DNA of 49,959 nt, from positions 1 to 49,959 of the forward strand of contig JAQVTR010000010.1 in assembly GCA_028699915.1 (NCBI GenBank), written 5' to 3'. Positions 7,506 to 15,740 of the stretch are shown piece after piece (within the stretch, counting starts at the first letter, position 1; the number at the start of each line of letters is the position of its first letter). A program made the position numbers and the translations under genes. The notes under the pieces are model-generated. The model searched no databases. It saw only the letters and a list, made by a program, of their open reading frames with translations, and was not told the origin of the DNA. This stretch comes from Fidelibacterota bacterium. GTDB lineage: Bacteria; Fidelibacterota; Fidelibacteria; Fidelibacterales; Fidelibacteraceae.

Positions 7506-8756
7506 TTATTTCAGCAATGTCATTCTTTGGGTTGATATTTCAGAACCGATCCGTGTTACCAGCAGATAGATCCCGCTACCGAGATCATGACTGTCCACAT
7601 TCAGTTCGTAATAGCCGGCCCCATAGCTTCCATCGGCGATCTCGCGGACCATTTTACCGCGCATGTCATACAATGCGATACGGACGTCTTGTGCGGATAT
7701 CAACTCGAAGGGTACCACAAAACGCGGGTTGAATGGGTTGGGATAAGCCGCTTCAAGCGCAAAATCTTCGCCGATTATGAGCTTTTTCTTGTTCTGTCCC
7801 GGGGGAAGCTTTTTGTCGCTGCTTGCGGAATTGACCGAAACGGATTCATAAGTACTTATATTCCCGTAAATATCGACACTTTGCAGCTGATAACTGTATA
7901 CACCGGCGGATATTCCCTTATCTACATAGGAATAACGGCTACGTTTGGTGGAATTCAGTTTTCCCAGCAGTGCGGGATTGTCTTCATACGATGCGATTTG
8001 GACGTAATCTCCGCCGTCGACAGAGCGAAGGATCACAAAACCGGCATTATCCAATTCGCTTAAGGTAACCCAGTTTAAAGTAACATCCGATTTTTTCAGG
8101 CTGGCGGTAAAAGAAAGCAGTTCAACATAGCCTTCGGGACCGGGCTCTACCGGATCTCCGGGCAGTACAATTTCAACCGCTTCAATTGCCTGGCCGATGT
8201 CCAGGCCGCCGCTGAAGGTTTCTCTTTCAAAATCCCAGAACAGTTCATCCAGGCCCGGTATGTCTGAAGGAAATTCGACATTACCGTTTCCGGATGCGGC
8301 TGCTTCCAGAACAATATGGAAGAGGTCGGAGGGATTTTCGGCATCGCTTGAAACTGCTTCATAATACGGTTTGTAAGATGAAGAACCCGCTAAAATTGCC
8401 TCAAAGGTAAGAGCAAAAACATCTGCCCGGGTGTCGGTCACGTTGACGATCTGATACAAGGCCATTCCGGACGAAGTATCCTCCAGCGCCAGAACCCCCC
8501 TTTTTTCAACGCTAAGTTTTCCGTTCATGGCAACAACATCTCCGAAAACGGAAACGGGATATTTGACATAGACCATGCCGTCGGCAAACACGTCGCTGCC
8601 GCCATCGATCCAGGCCTGTACGTCAAAAGAATATTGAACGGTTCCGTTGACCTCGTTGAGGGCGGCGTTCGCAAAGATCAAGTGAACGGTACCGGGTTCC
8701 GCAAAACCGAAAACAGCCAATAGGCTCATGACTACAATCGCAATCGCTTTTTTCAT
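7506..8756 (-). CDS. Secreted protein with type IX-like C-terminal sorting domain (paralog B)
   Basis: 416 aa from ATG 8756 (MKKAIAIVVMSLLAVFGFAEPG), preceded by GAGAGG; the frame stays open 39 codons further upstream, but without a signal-peptide-like start. Same plan as paralog A: signal peptide, beta-rich domain (FADGMVYVKYPVSVFGDVV matches SSGMVYVDYPTDIFGEML of A), fibronectin-like module (SFTASLKKSDVTLNWVTL), then sorting domain with YPNPFNPRF, LYDMRGKMVREIADG and a terminal QRMTLLK. A Lys-rich linker (PPGQNKKKL) precedes the sorting domain. Function of the N-terminal domain is unknown; both copies look intact. Confidence 0.8.
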   Translation of the reverse strand: MKKAIAIVVMSLLAVFGFAEPGTVHLIFANAALNEVNGTVQYSFDVQAWIDGGSDVFADGMVYVKYPVSVFGDVVAMNGKLSVEKRGVLALEDTSSGMALYQIVNVTDTRADVFALTFEAILAGSSSYKPYYEAVSSDAENPSDLFHIVLEAAASGNGNVEFPSDIPGLDELFWDFERETFSGGLDIGQAIEAVEIVLPGDPVEPGPEGYVELLSFTASLKKSDVTLNWVTLSELDNAGFVILRSVDGGDYVQIASYEDNPALLGKLNSTKRSRYSYVDKGISAGVYSYQLQSVDIYGNISTYESVSVNSASSDKKLPPGQNKKKLIIGEDFALEAAYPNPFNPRFVVPFELISAQDVRIALYDMRGKMVREIADGSYGAGYYELNVDSHDLGSGIYLLVTRIGSEISTQRMTLLK

Positions 8757-8930
8757 GCTTTCCTCTCTTTCACTTTCTCTTCCGGGTAATCGGGCTTGCC
8801 ATATTGCCGTTCCTGAATTTTTCCCGAAAGAATTCCCCTCTTTTCTGATTGAAAATAGAAAAAATAAAAACACTCCGCAATACCCCGGGATGTGAATTAA
8901 TCAAATGTTAATATTATAAAATATAATAAG

Positions 8931-8962
8931 TTAAAATCCCTCCACTTTTAGAGGATTTTAAT
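8931..8962. repeat. Inverted repeat in the 346-bp gap between paralog B and tryptophanase
   Basis: TTAAAATC...CTC, an eight-base loop, GAG GATTTTAA: an 11-bp stem with one bulged C. The gap 8757-9102 must contain the 3' end of the tryptophanase transcript and the promoter of paralog B. This repeat could be either a weak terminator or an operator; no long T-run follows directly. The rest of the gap is AT-rich with no gene seen. Confidence 0.4.
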
Positions 8963-9102
8963 ACATTATTAATTATACATTCAACCAAAGCTGATTTTCC
9001 GTCAACGTAACTGATAATCATTAAGAATCGTGAAAAATATTGATATTTGATCTATGTCAGGGAAATAATGTATGCGAGAAGCCAGGGCTACCGTTCGTTT
9101 CT

Positions 9103-10482
9103 TTATACATATTTCAATTTGGCTGTAAAATGGCGCAATACGGGAGGTTCGTATTCGAAGCACAGGCCCCGGAGGCTTTCGCGTTTTTCGTAAACCGCCA
9201 GGACAGCCTCTGTCACATAATCCAGATGCGCATAGGTATAGGTTCTGCGCGGAATGGAAAGCCGCATCCATTCAAAGGGACTTTCCAGGTTTTCGCCGCT
9301 TTGCGGATCACGTCCCAGCAGCAGCGAACCGACCTCCACCGTACGGACACCGGATTCCAGATACAAGGCATTACAAAAGGACTGCGCAGGGAAACGGTCA
9401 TAGGGAATGTGCGCACAGATCTCTTTACAATCGATAAAGACCGCATGGCCTCCCGGGGGATATTGCAGCGGGATGCCTGCCCGGCGCAGCGGTTCCGCAA
9501 GGTAGCGGACCTGGTCCAGGCGATGAGTCAGATAATCAAGTTCCAGACTTTCTTCCAGTCCCACAGCCATGGCTTCCATATCGCGGCCGGCAAGCCCGCC
9601 GTAGGTCGGAAAGCCCTCGTATGCTACGGTCCGCACCCTGCATTGCCCAAACAAAGCCTCATCATCCCCGATGGCAATCAAACCGCCGATATTCACCAGT
9701 CCGTCCTTTTTTGCGCTCATTAAAAAAATATCACAGAGATCGAACATTTTGCGAGCGATCTCCCGGATACTGAATTCCGCGTACGCTTCCTCCCGCATTT
9801 TGATAAATGCCGCATTCTCGGCAAAACGCGCACCGTCCATGATCAGGGGAATGCCGAATTCCTTTGCCAGTTCGCTTACCTGTTTCAGGTTTTCCATGCT
9901 TACCGGCTGCCCGCCGGCGGAATTATTGGTCAGGGTCATGATAATGCCGGCAATATTTTCCGCTTTATGTCCTTCGATCCGGGAACGGCAAGCGCACAGA
10001 TCCATGTTCCCCTTGAAAGGATGATAGCTTTGAACATCGTGGCACTCGGGAATTACGCAGTCCAAAGCCCCCGCCCCGGCCAGTTCCACATGCGCCCGGG
10101 TCGTATCAAAATGCATATTGCTGATAAAATACATGCCGGGGTGTTTTACCAAAAGCGGTAACAGGACCTGTTCGGCTCCCCTTCCCTGATGAACGGGGAT
10201 CACATACCCGTAGCCGGTGATATTTTTAACGGTTTGTTCCAGGCGGTAAAAACTCCGGCTGCCGGCATAGGATTCGTCGCCCTGCATCAGGGCGGCCCAT
10301 TGAAAATGGCTCATGGCACCGGTGCCACTATCGGTCAGAAGATCGATGTAAACCGCTTCCGAAGGCAGCAGAAAAAGATTGTTATGTGCTTTTAGCAGCG
10401 CCTTTTCTCGTTCTTTCCAAGGGATCCTGCGGATGGGTTCTACCATTTTAATTCTGTACGGGGGCGGAGAAAAATCACGCAT
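9103..10482 (-). CDS. tnaA: Tryptophanase (tryptophan indole-lyase)
   Basis: 459 aa PLP enzyme of the beta-eliminating lyase family; converts tryptophan to indole, pyruvate and ammonia. PLP lysine is in MSAKKDGLV (Lys259). Two positions separate it from tyrosine phenol-lyase: [16 protein letters not shown] has Val384 where phenol-lyases carry an active-site Arg (MERG), and the C-terminus reads VLRHFTAKL with His where phenol-lyases have Phe. ATG 10482 is chosen because GGAG lies seven bases upstream; the in-frame TTG at 10488 would sit almost on it. No tnaC-like leader peptide or tnaB permease is next to it. It follows lepB by 66 bp and may be co-transcribed. Confidence 0.9.
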   Translation of the reverse strand: MRDFSPPPYRIKMVEPIRRIPWKEREKALLKAHNNLFLLPSEAVYIDLLTDSGTGAMSHFQWAALMQGDESYAGSRSFYRLEQTVKNITGYGYVIPVHQGRGAEQVLLPLLVKHPGMYFISNMHFDTTRAHVELAGAGALDCVIPECHDVQSYHPFKGNMDLCACRSRIEGHKAENIAGIIMTLTNNSAGGQPVSMENLKQVSELAKEFGIPLIMDGARFAENAAFIKMREEAYAEFSIREIARKMFDLCDIFLMSAKKDGLVNIGGLIAIGDDEALFGQCRVRTVAYEGFPTYGGLAGRDMEAMAVGLEESLELDYLTHRLDQVRYLAEPLRRAGIPLQYPPGGHAVFIDCKEICAHIPYDRFPAQSFCNALYLESGVRTVEVGSLLLGRDPQSGENLESPFEWMRLSIPRRTYTYAHLDYVTEAVLAVYEKRESLRGLCFEYEPPVLRHFTAKLKYV

Positions 10483-10548
10483 AGACAAACTCCTGCAAAT
10501 ATAAATAATGATAAACGGCAGCGCTTAAGCAGATTATTTCGGGATTTT

Positions 10549-11508
10549 TTATTGCCCGGCTTTTTCCTGTTTATCTTTCCGTTTTGCTTTAATGCTGTCC
10601 CAGAAAAAAGCATAGAAGAGCAACAGGGCCATACCGCTAATCACAAGTATTTTTTTCCAGGTTTTGTCCCAGAGCAGGAATTGAACGGCGGTCGGTTTGC
10701 CTTTGATGTATTTGTAAGGGACCAGGCCCCAGAAACGGCTGTCCGCACTGTTGTCCCGGTAGTCCCCCATCATGAAATAAAAATCCTGTTTGACCTTATA
10801 TTGCCGAATCCGTTTTCCCTGAAGATACCAGTTACCAAACTGATAGCCAACTTTTTGGCCGTCCAGGGTCATAATATTGTATGCATAGTCCGGATGAGCG
10901 CTGTCAAGATTGATCACATCGCCCTTTTTTGGGATATAAAGAGCCCGGTACTGGTCCTGATTGCCGTTTCCCGGCGGCCAAATCTGCGGATTGATGTTGT
11001 TTTCGGGGCGGATATAATTATAGTTGATATTAGCGTTGGGCGGATCTTCAAATAACTGACCGTCGACATAAACGCGTTTGTCCCGGATCTCCACCGTAGA
11101 TCCCGGCGTGCCAATACAACGTTTGACATAGTCCAACATGCGGTTCTGCGGATATTCAAAGATCACGATATCGCCGGTTTTCGGTTTCCGGATCCCGGGG
11201 AGTTTGACATGCGGCAGCATAAAACCAATTTGGGTAAAGGGAATGGCGACCTTGTGCGGTGTCTGGGCGCCGTAATAAAACTGGTTGCCAATCACAAAGG
11301 TCCCGGTCATCATGGTGTTCTCCATGGAACCCGTGGGAATGATGTAATTGCAGAATATCATGGTCCGGATGATCCACACGGCCAGGATGATAATGGTCCA
11401 GGATTTGATCTCGTAGATCACTTTTTCTTTTTTGGAGGCAAAAGTACGTTTCTCTCTCTTCTTTCGCGTTTTCAACGGAGTTTGTCCGCCCTTGTCAATT
11501 TCTGCCAT
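10549..11508 (-). CDS. lepB: Signal peptidase I
   Basis: 319 aa, inner-membrane serine protease that removes signal peptides from exported proteins. One N-terminal membrane segment (about 37-53), then the box-B IPTGSMENTM with catalytic Ser61, YVKRCIG with catalytic Lys129, and the box-E sequence GDYRDNSADSRFWG near 245. A second hydrophobic segment near the C-terminus (ILVISGMALLLFYAFFW, about 285-305) is followed by a Lys-rich tail. The N-terminal 30 residues are strongly basic and cytoplasmic. Starts nine bases after the RNase HII-YraN stop, so it is in the same operon. It is the enzyme expected to process the many secreted proteins in this window. Confidence 0.95.
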   Translation of the reverse strand: MAEIDKGGQTPLKTRKKREKRTFASKKEKVIYEIKSWTIIILAVWIIRTMIFCNYIIPTGSMENTMMTGTFVIGNQFYYGAQTPHKVAIPFTQIGFMLPHVKLPGIRKPKTGDIVIFEYPQNRMLDYVKRCIGTPGSTVEIRDKRVYVDGQLFEDPPNANINYNYIRPENNINPQIWPPGNGNQDQYRALYIPKKGDVINLDSAHPDYAYNIMTLDGQKVGYQFGNWYLQGKRIRQYKVKQDFYFMMGDYRDNSADSRFWGLVPYKYIKGKPTAVQFLLWDKTWKKILVISGMALLLFYAFFWDSIKAKRKDKQEKAGQ

Positions 11509-11517
11509 AAATTACCT

Positions 11518-12504
11518 TTATAAAATATCTTGATAGTGTTCTATATGCGGAGCGAACCAATCTTTGCCGCTAACGGTGACCGCTTCGAATTTAACAAAGT
11601 ATTCCGGGATATTCAAATGATAAAAATAATGCTCGGCGGCATCCATCATTTTCCGGATCTTGCTTTCATCAATGCGCTCTGCGGCCAGCGCTTCGTTGTC
11701 GTAAAAGACTGTCTTAACCTCGATCATGGCATAAGTTTCGTCGTCCCTGCGCATGACAATGTCGATCTCGCCGCTGTTCCCGCCGTGGTAATTGCGGGTA
11801 ACATAGTGATAACCTTTCAGGATCAGATAGTATATTGCCCAGTTTTCGCCCCATTTTCCAAGAATGTGCCTGTCGGGTCTTTCGGACAGCTGCCAGTGTT
11901 TGATGGGAGCAAAGTCGCGGCGGTGCAGCGGACAAGGATAGTGTTCCGCAATGGCTTTCAGGTGCGCTGCCGTGCCGTAGCCTTTGTGTTGTTCGAAACC
12001 GTATTCCGGGAAGATCTCCCCCCAGCGCCGCATCATCCTGTCCCGGCTAACCTTCGCCAGGATCGAAGCTGCCGCGATGGAAAAAGAACGGCTGTCACCG
12101 TCAACAACAGCCTTGCTCCTGTCCCGGATGGCTTCCGGTACCTGCGTTCCGTCGATCAGCACCAGTCCCGGGGCTTGACCAAACTTTTCTACAGCGCGCT
12201 GCATTGCGCTCAGGGCCGCCTGCAGAATATTCATTCTGTTTATTGCCTGTACGCCCAGAGAATGCACGGACCATTTTTCTGCGTGTTCAATGATCCATGC
12301 ATATGCTGTTTCACGTTGTTTTTCGCTGAGTTTCTTGGAATCCCGGATCAAAGGATGATCCGTGTTCTGTGCAAAAGAAACGGCCGCAGCGGTCACGGGG
12401 CCGGCCAGAGGACCACGGCCGGCTTCATCGACCCCGATAATGCATCCGTACTGTTCCCGGAACGGGCGATCGAATTCTGCCGGAGACGGCGTTTGTTGTT
12501 CCAT
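11518..12504 (-). CDS. rnhB: RNase HII fused to a YraN/UPF0102 endonuclease-like domain
   Basis: 328 aa, two families in one frame. Residues 20-205 are RNase HII, which removes ribonucleotides and RNA primers from DNA: GVDEAGRGPLAGP (Asp26, Glu27), LIDGTQ (Asp118), DGDSRSFSIAAASILAKVSRD (Asp137). Residues 215-328 are a complete YraN/UPF0102 domain: LGKWGENWAIYYLILKGY, GGNSGEIDIV (Asp248) and MIEVKT (Glu262, Lys264), which form the PD-(D/E)xK nuclease core. rnhB and yraN are often neighbours in bacteria; here there is no stop codon between them and the linker is only about ten residues. No internal start with a ribosome site is evident at the junction. Followed by lepB. Confidence 0.9.
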   Translation of the reverse strand: MEQQTPSPAEFDRPFREQYGCIIGVDEAGRGPLAGPVTAAAVSFAQNTDHPLIRDSKKLSEKQRETAYAWIIEHAEKWSVHSLGVQAINRMNILQAALSAMQRAVEKFGQAPGLVLIDGTQVPEAIRDRSKAVVDGDSRSFSIAAASILAKVSRDRMMRRWGEIFPEYGFEQHKGYGTAAHLKAIAEHYPCPLHRRDFAPIKHWQLSERPDRHILGKWGENWAIYYLILKGYHYVTRNYHGGNSGEIDIVMRRDDETYAMIEVKTVFYDNEALAAERIDESKIRKMMDAAEHYFYHLNIPEYFVKFEAVTVSGKDWFAPHIEHYQDIL

Positions 12505-12513
12505 AAAAAAGCT

Positions 12514-13443
12514 TTATTTTTTTAGGATGCTTCCGCTTTCCCGAACGGCAGATCCTTTAAGGTTCTCACTTTCACCGGATTCGATCTTCCCGCTTTTCTT
12601 TTCCGTATCTCCGCTGTTCTTACTGCTGTTTACGGTTTTGCTTTCCTTGACACTGCCGGTTTTGGTATCGGAGGAGGTCTTGGTTTTTTCTTTTTTCTTT
12701 TGCTGATACTGATCTGAATCGGAAGTTTTGGAATTGTCGAGATTGATCTTGCCGACATTCTCGATTCCGCTGCCGTCGGTTTTTTTCTTCAGGCCGTCAT
12801 CCTGGTCTCCGGGATCCGGTTTTGAGGTATCGTCATCGGGCGGGCCGGGCGGCCGCGGAGCTTGCGGAGGGCGATACGGTGGCGGGGGATACGGCGGGTG
12901 CGAATGAAAATCATTCCGGTAATTCACACGGATGGTCGCCGCATAGATGACCTTTCCGCTGCCGGTCTCAAAGCAGCGCAGGGATATGTATTCATCCCAG
13001 ATTCCGCGCTCAATGCGGCCGTGAAGGACATAATCCGCATTTGAAAGCTGCCGCATGCGGTATGCACGATCATACAGCAGATCGCGGATGGACAGTTCGC
13101 GCTCTAAAATAAGCTCGTTGATAGAACCGCGTTTAATGATAAGCGGATTGCGATAACGATAAAGATGCAGGGCAATCTGATCGGCAAAAAGACTGCCGCT
13201 CATAGTACGATCGCCGTATTCATCCGAAAAATCCAGTATCGCCAGGGATTGAGGGCTGTGTTTACGGAACAGGCGTCCGATCTTTCGGGCTACCTGTCTG
13301 GCAGCATCGTCACGGCTATCAACCGTATAAAATGGTTCGTGCCGCTCGAAATAGTTGTCATATTCGTATTTTTCAGAATAATTTAAGGTCGCACAACTGC
13401 AAAGCAAGAGCAGCAAAGCAATCGCGAAGATTAACTTTTTCAT
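12514..13443 (-). CDS. FlgO-like lipoprotein with proline-rich and charged disordered tail
   Basis: 309 aa. Lipoprotein signal MKKLIFAIALLLLLCSC (Cys17). Residues 45-175 resemble the FlgO/CsgG-related outer-membrane fold: LAILDFSDEYGDRTMSGSLFADQIALHLYRYRNPLIIKRGS and NADYVLHGRIERGIWDEY. From about 180 on the sequence is low complexity: a proline run (HPPYPPPPYRPPQAPRPP), then Asp/Lys, then about 90 residues of Lys, Ser, Glu, Thr. Known: FlgO-type proteins are outer-membrane lipoproteins, some linked to flagella or to surface export; no flagellar gene is near here. Inference: a periplasmic/outer-membrane lipoprotein whose tail may contact peptidoglycan or bridge the periplasm. Ends nine bases before rnhB. 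Confidence 0.7.
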   Translation of the reverse strand: MKKLIFAIALLLLLCSCATLNYSEKYEYDNYFERHEPFYTVDSRDDAARQVARKIGRLFRKHSPQSLAILDFSDEYGDRTMSGSLFADQIALHLYRYRNPLIIKRGSINELILERELSIRDLLYDRAYRMRQLSNADYVLHGRIERGIWDEYISLRCFETGSGKVIYAATIRVNYRNDFHSHPPYPPPPYRPPQAPRPPGPPDDDTSKPDPGDQDDGLKKKTDGSGIENVGKINLDNSKTSDSDQYQQKKKEKTKTSSDTKTGSVKESKTVNSSKNSGDTEKKSGKIESGESENLKGSAVRESGSILKK

Positions 13444-13510
13444 TTCAACTCCTTATCTATACCCCTTAAAATATAATTAAATGTCAAAATAGCTAAAAGA
13501 TTTATTCATT

Positions 13511-15553
13511 TTATTCTTTTATACACAAGGACCGCCATCGGTTCCTTAGAAAACGAAAATGTTGCGCTTTTTCCGGCGACTGCGCGGCATCCAGCTCAAG
13601 CGGCTCTCCCCCGCCGCAATTTTCGCGTATGCGAATGGTATCCCGGGTTCCCGCGATACTCAATGAAAGGCGGGAATCGTAAACCTTTACACAAACATCA
13701 AATTTTCCCATAGTCCAGCAGCTATCGTTTTGCAGGCTGCAGTGCGGCGTTTCCGGAAGAGGGTCGCCGGGCGGAGCCAGTACGGAACAGCCGGGATATT
13801 CCCTGCGGATGTGCGGAACCGTTCCCGATTTGTACTTGTCCGCGGAAGTTAAGATTACCTGCAGTTTGCGTACACCCCAATGCCGCAACAACGGCTTGAT
13901 ACTGCGCTCGTAATCGTTGCTGCCGAAGGCCACGGCGCCGGTATTGACGATCAGGGCGTCCCGGCCGCTGCGAAATACCAGGGATTGTCCCCGCGGCAAA
14001 GCGAGCTGTACCAATTCCGGACGGCTATTCCGGTAAAACAACAGGGTTCCGCAAAGAAACAGGACAAGACAAAGCGCGTAGCGCAGAGATTTCCGGCGGA
14101 CAAACAGCAGGACAAGCAGGATTAGCATCAAAAAGAAAAAGGCATTTTTCCAATAGGCGGAAATGTGCAGGGTCCAAATTCCCGTCCGCGCTGCAAGACG
14201 CAGCATGCTGCGAAACAACTCCAGGCTCAGGTCCAGCGCATTCAGGATCAGATCGCCCGCAAAACTTGGCAGAAACAGACCGGGCAGACAGAGCATGGCA
14301 CAGATCATCACGCAAAAGGTCAGGGGAATGGCGACGATGTTCAGCGCAAGAGAAGCCGCCTGCACCGTATCGAAATAATACAGAGCGACCGGAGCGGTAA
14401 ATAAGGTTGCTGCAGCCGAAACCATCAGCATATCGTAACAATAGTGCAGCAGGGCGTTCTTTTTTTTGAGGGGCAGCATTTTTTTCAAGAGGCCGTAACC
14501 GACAAGAATGCCGCTAACGGCCGCAAAAGAAAACTGGAAACCGACATCCTGCAGATAATAGGGATTGACAAGCAGGAGGATCAAAGCTGCCGAAGCCACC
14601 GCGTTAAGGGGATGATAACTGCGCCGGAAGAGCGGGGCCAGCAGAAGGAACACCGTCATCAGAGAGGAACGAAGCACCGAAGGCGAGCCGCCCGTCAGGC
14701 GGCAGTAAAAGCATAAAAATCCTGCCAGCAGCAGTGTTTTCGGCAGACGCGGCAGGTTTAGAAGACTCAGCATCTGAAAAACGATCAGAACGATAAGTCC
14801 CACATGCAGTCCGGAAACTGCCAGCAAATGACTGATCCCCAAGTGGCGGAACATATCGGAAAGCGCATGAGGAATCTCGGATTTCATACCCAAAAGGAGC
14901 CCGTTGACCAGACTGCCTTTTTCGATCCCGAGCAAAGACAAAAAACGTACCGATATCTTGTCCCGTACGCGGCAGGCAAGATAAAGTCCCGGGCGAGCGC
15001 TTCCCAGTTCGCTTACGCGGCTGGCGGAACTGCAGCGCAGCCGGTGACTGATCCCCTGCCGTTTTGCATAGGAACGGTAATCAAACCCGTAAGGATTTAC
15101 CGCTTCGGCAATGCTCTGCAGTTCCACATTTTCAAGATGATAACGTTTACCCGGATACAAAACCGGCATATCCGTCCTGGCATAAAGGGTCGCGCGGATT
15201 TTCTGCTGCCCGAGATCGCTTTCCAGCACATAGGATTCTATGTGATAGGGCGAAGTCCGCTGTTCCAGTACCGTAGCCTCAAGGCAAAGGCCCTGTGCAT
15301 CCGGCACCGCGATCTTCCGTGCAAAGGACTCTTCTGCAATTGAAAAACGCAGGGCACCGCTGAGCAAGAGGCATAAAACGGCAAAAATATCCCGGTATTT
15401 TTCCGCTTTCAGGCACAGGAGGCAAACACCGGAAACAAACAAAATAAGAAGGATAAGCCAAGCGGGACAGCTGATTCGGGACTGCAGCAGCATTCCCGGA
15501 ATTAGAAAAAGAACAAAACGCAACGCTGGTGCCATTGAAAAGGATGATGCCAT
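13511..15553 (-). CDS. comEC: ComEC/Rec2 family DNA-uptake channel with degenerate metallo-beta-lactamase domain
   Basis: 680 aa from ATG 15553 (GAGGGGG just upstream; ATG 15535 is an alternative). N-terminal membrane segments, a periplasmic OB-like domain (about 60-200), then the polytopic Competence domain with LGISHLLAVSGLHVGLIVL near 240 and many membrane helices up to about 515. Known: ComEC forms the inner-membrane channel for single-stranded DNA in natural transformation. The C-terminal domain (about 535-680) still has the fold order (VFRSGRDALIVNTG, KLQVILTSADKYKSG) but the metal-ligand motif HxHxDH is replaced by SADKYKSG at 570-577, so the nuclease-like active site looks dead. No other competence genes are nearby. 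Confidence 0.88.
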   Translation of the reverse strand: MASSFSMAPALRFVLFLIPGMLLQSRISCPAWLILLILFVSGVCLLCLKAEKYRDIFAVLCLLLSGALRFSIAEESFARKIAVPDAQGLCLEATVLEQRTSPYHIESYVLESDLGQQKIRATLYARTDMPVLYPGKRYHLENVELQSIAEAVNPYGFDYRSYAKRQGISHRLRCSSASRVSELGSARPGLYLACRVRDKISVRFLSLLGIEKGSLVNGLLLGMKSEIPHALSDMFRHLGISHLLAVSGLHVGLIVLIVFQMLSLLNLPRLPKTLLLAGFLCFYCRLTGGSPSVLRSSLMTVFLLLAPLFRRSYHPLNAVASAALILLLVNPYYLQDVGFQFSFAAVSGILVGYGLLKKMLPLKKKNALLHYCYDMLMVSAAATLFTAPVALYYFDTVQAASLALNIVAIPLTFCVMICAMLCLPGLFLPSFAGDLILNALDLSLELFRSMLRLAARTGIWTLHISAYWKNAFFFLMLILLVLLFVRRKSLRYALCLVLFLCGTLLFYRNSRPELVQLALPRGQSLVFRSGRDALIVNTGAVAFGSNDYERSIKPLLRHWGVRKLQVILTSADKYKSGTVPHIRREYPGCSVLAPPGDPLPETPHCSLQNDSCWTMGKFDVCVKVYDSRLSLSIAGTRDTIRIRENCGGGEPLELDAAQSPEKAQHFRFLRNRWRSLCIKE

Positions 15554-15740
15554 TTCCCCCTCACTTCGATGAAAATAAACATTCCTCCTTTGCGCGAAAA
15601 GGCTTTTTCCCTGTGCAAAATATTCTGTGCGCAGGATCACATCAAAAATATCCGAAATAAACCATTAAAGTCCTTCCCGGAAAAAGGCGGGAAAGTCCGG
15701 GATATGAAAAAAGGGACTTATACTATTGTGAAAGTGACCA

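Noticed and set aside
9103-10482. Tyrosine phenol-lyase as the product
   Set aside because: The phenol-lyase Arg and Phe positions are Val and His, as in tryptophanases.
10494-10503. TATATTTG before tnaA as a promoter
   Set aside because: It directly abuts the Shine-Dalgarno site, so transcription would start inside it, and no TTTG lies 19-21 bp upstream.
11530-12525. Long plus-strand open frame (331 codons)
   Set aside because: Antisense shadow of the RNase HII-YraN gene; no protein features.
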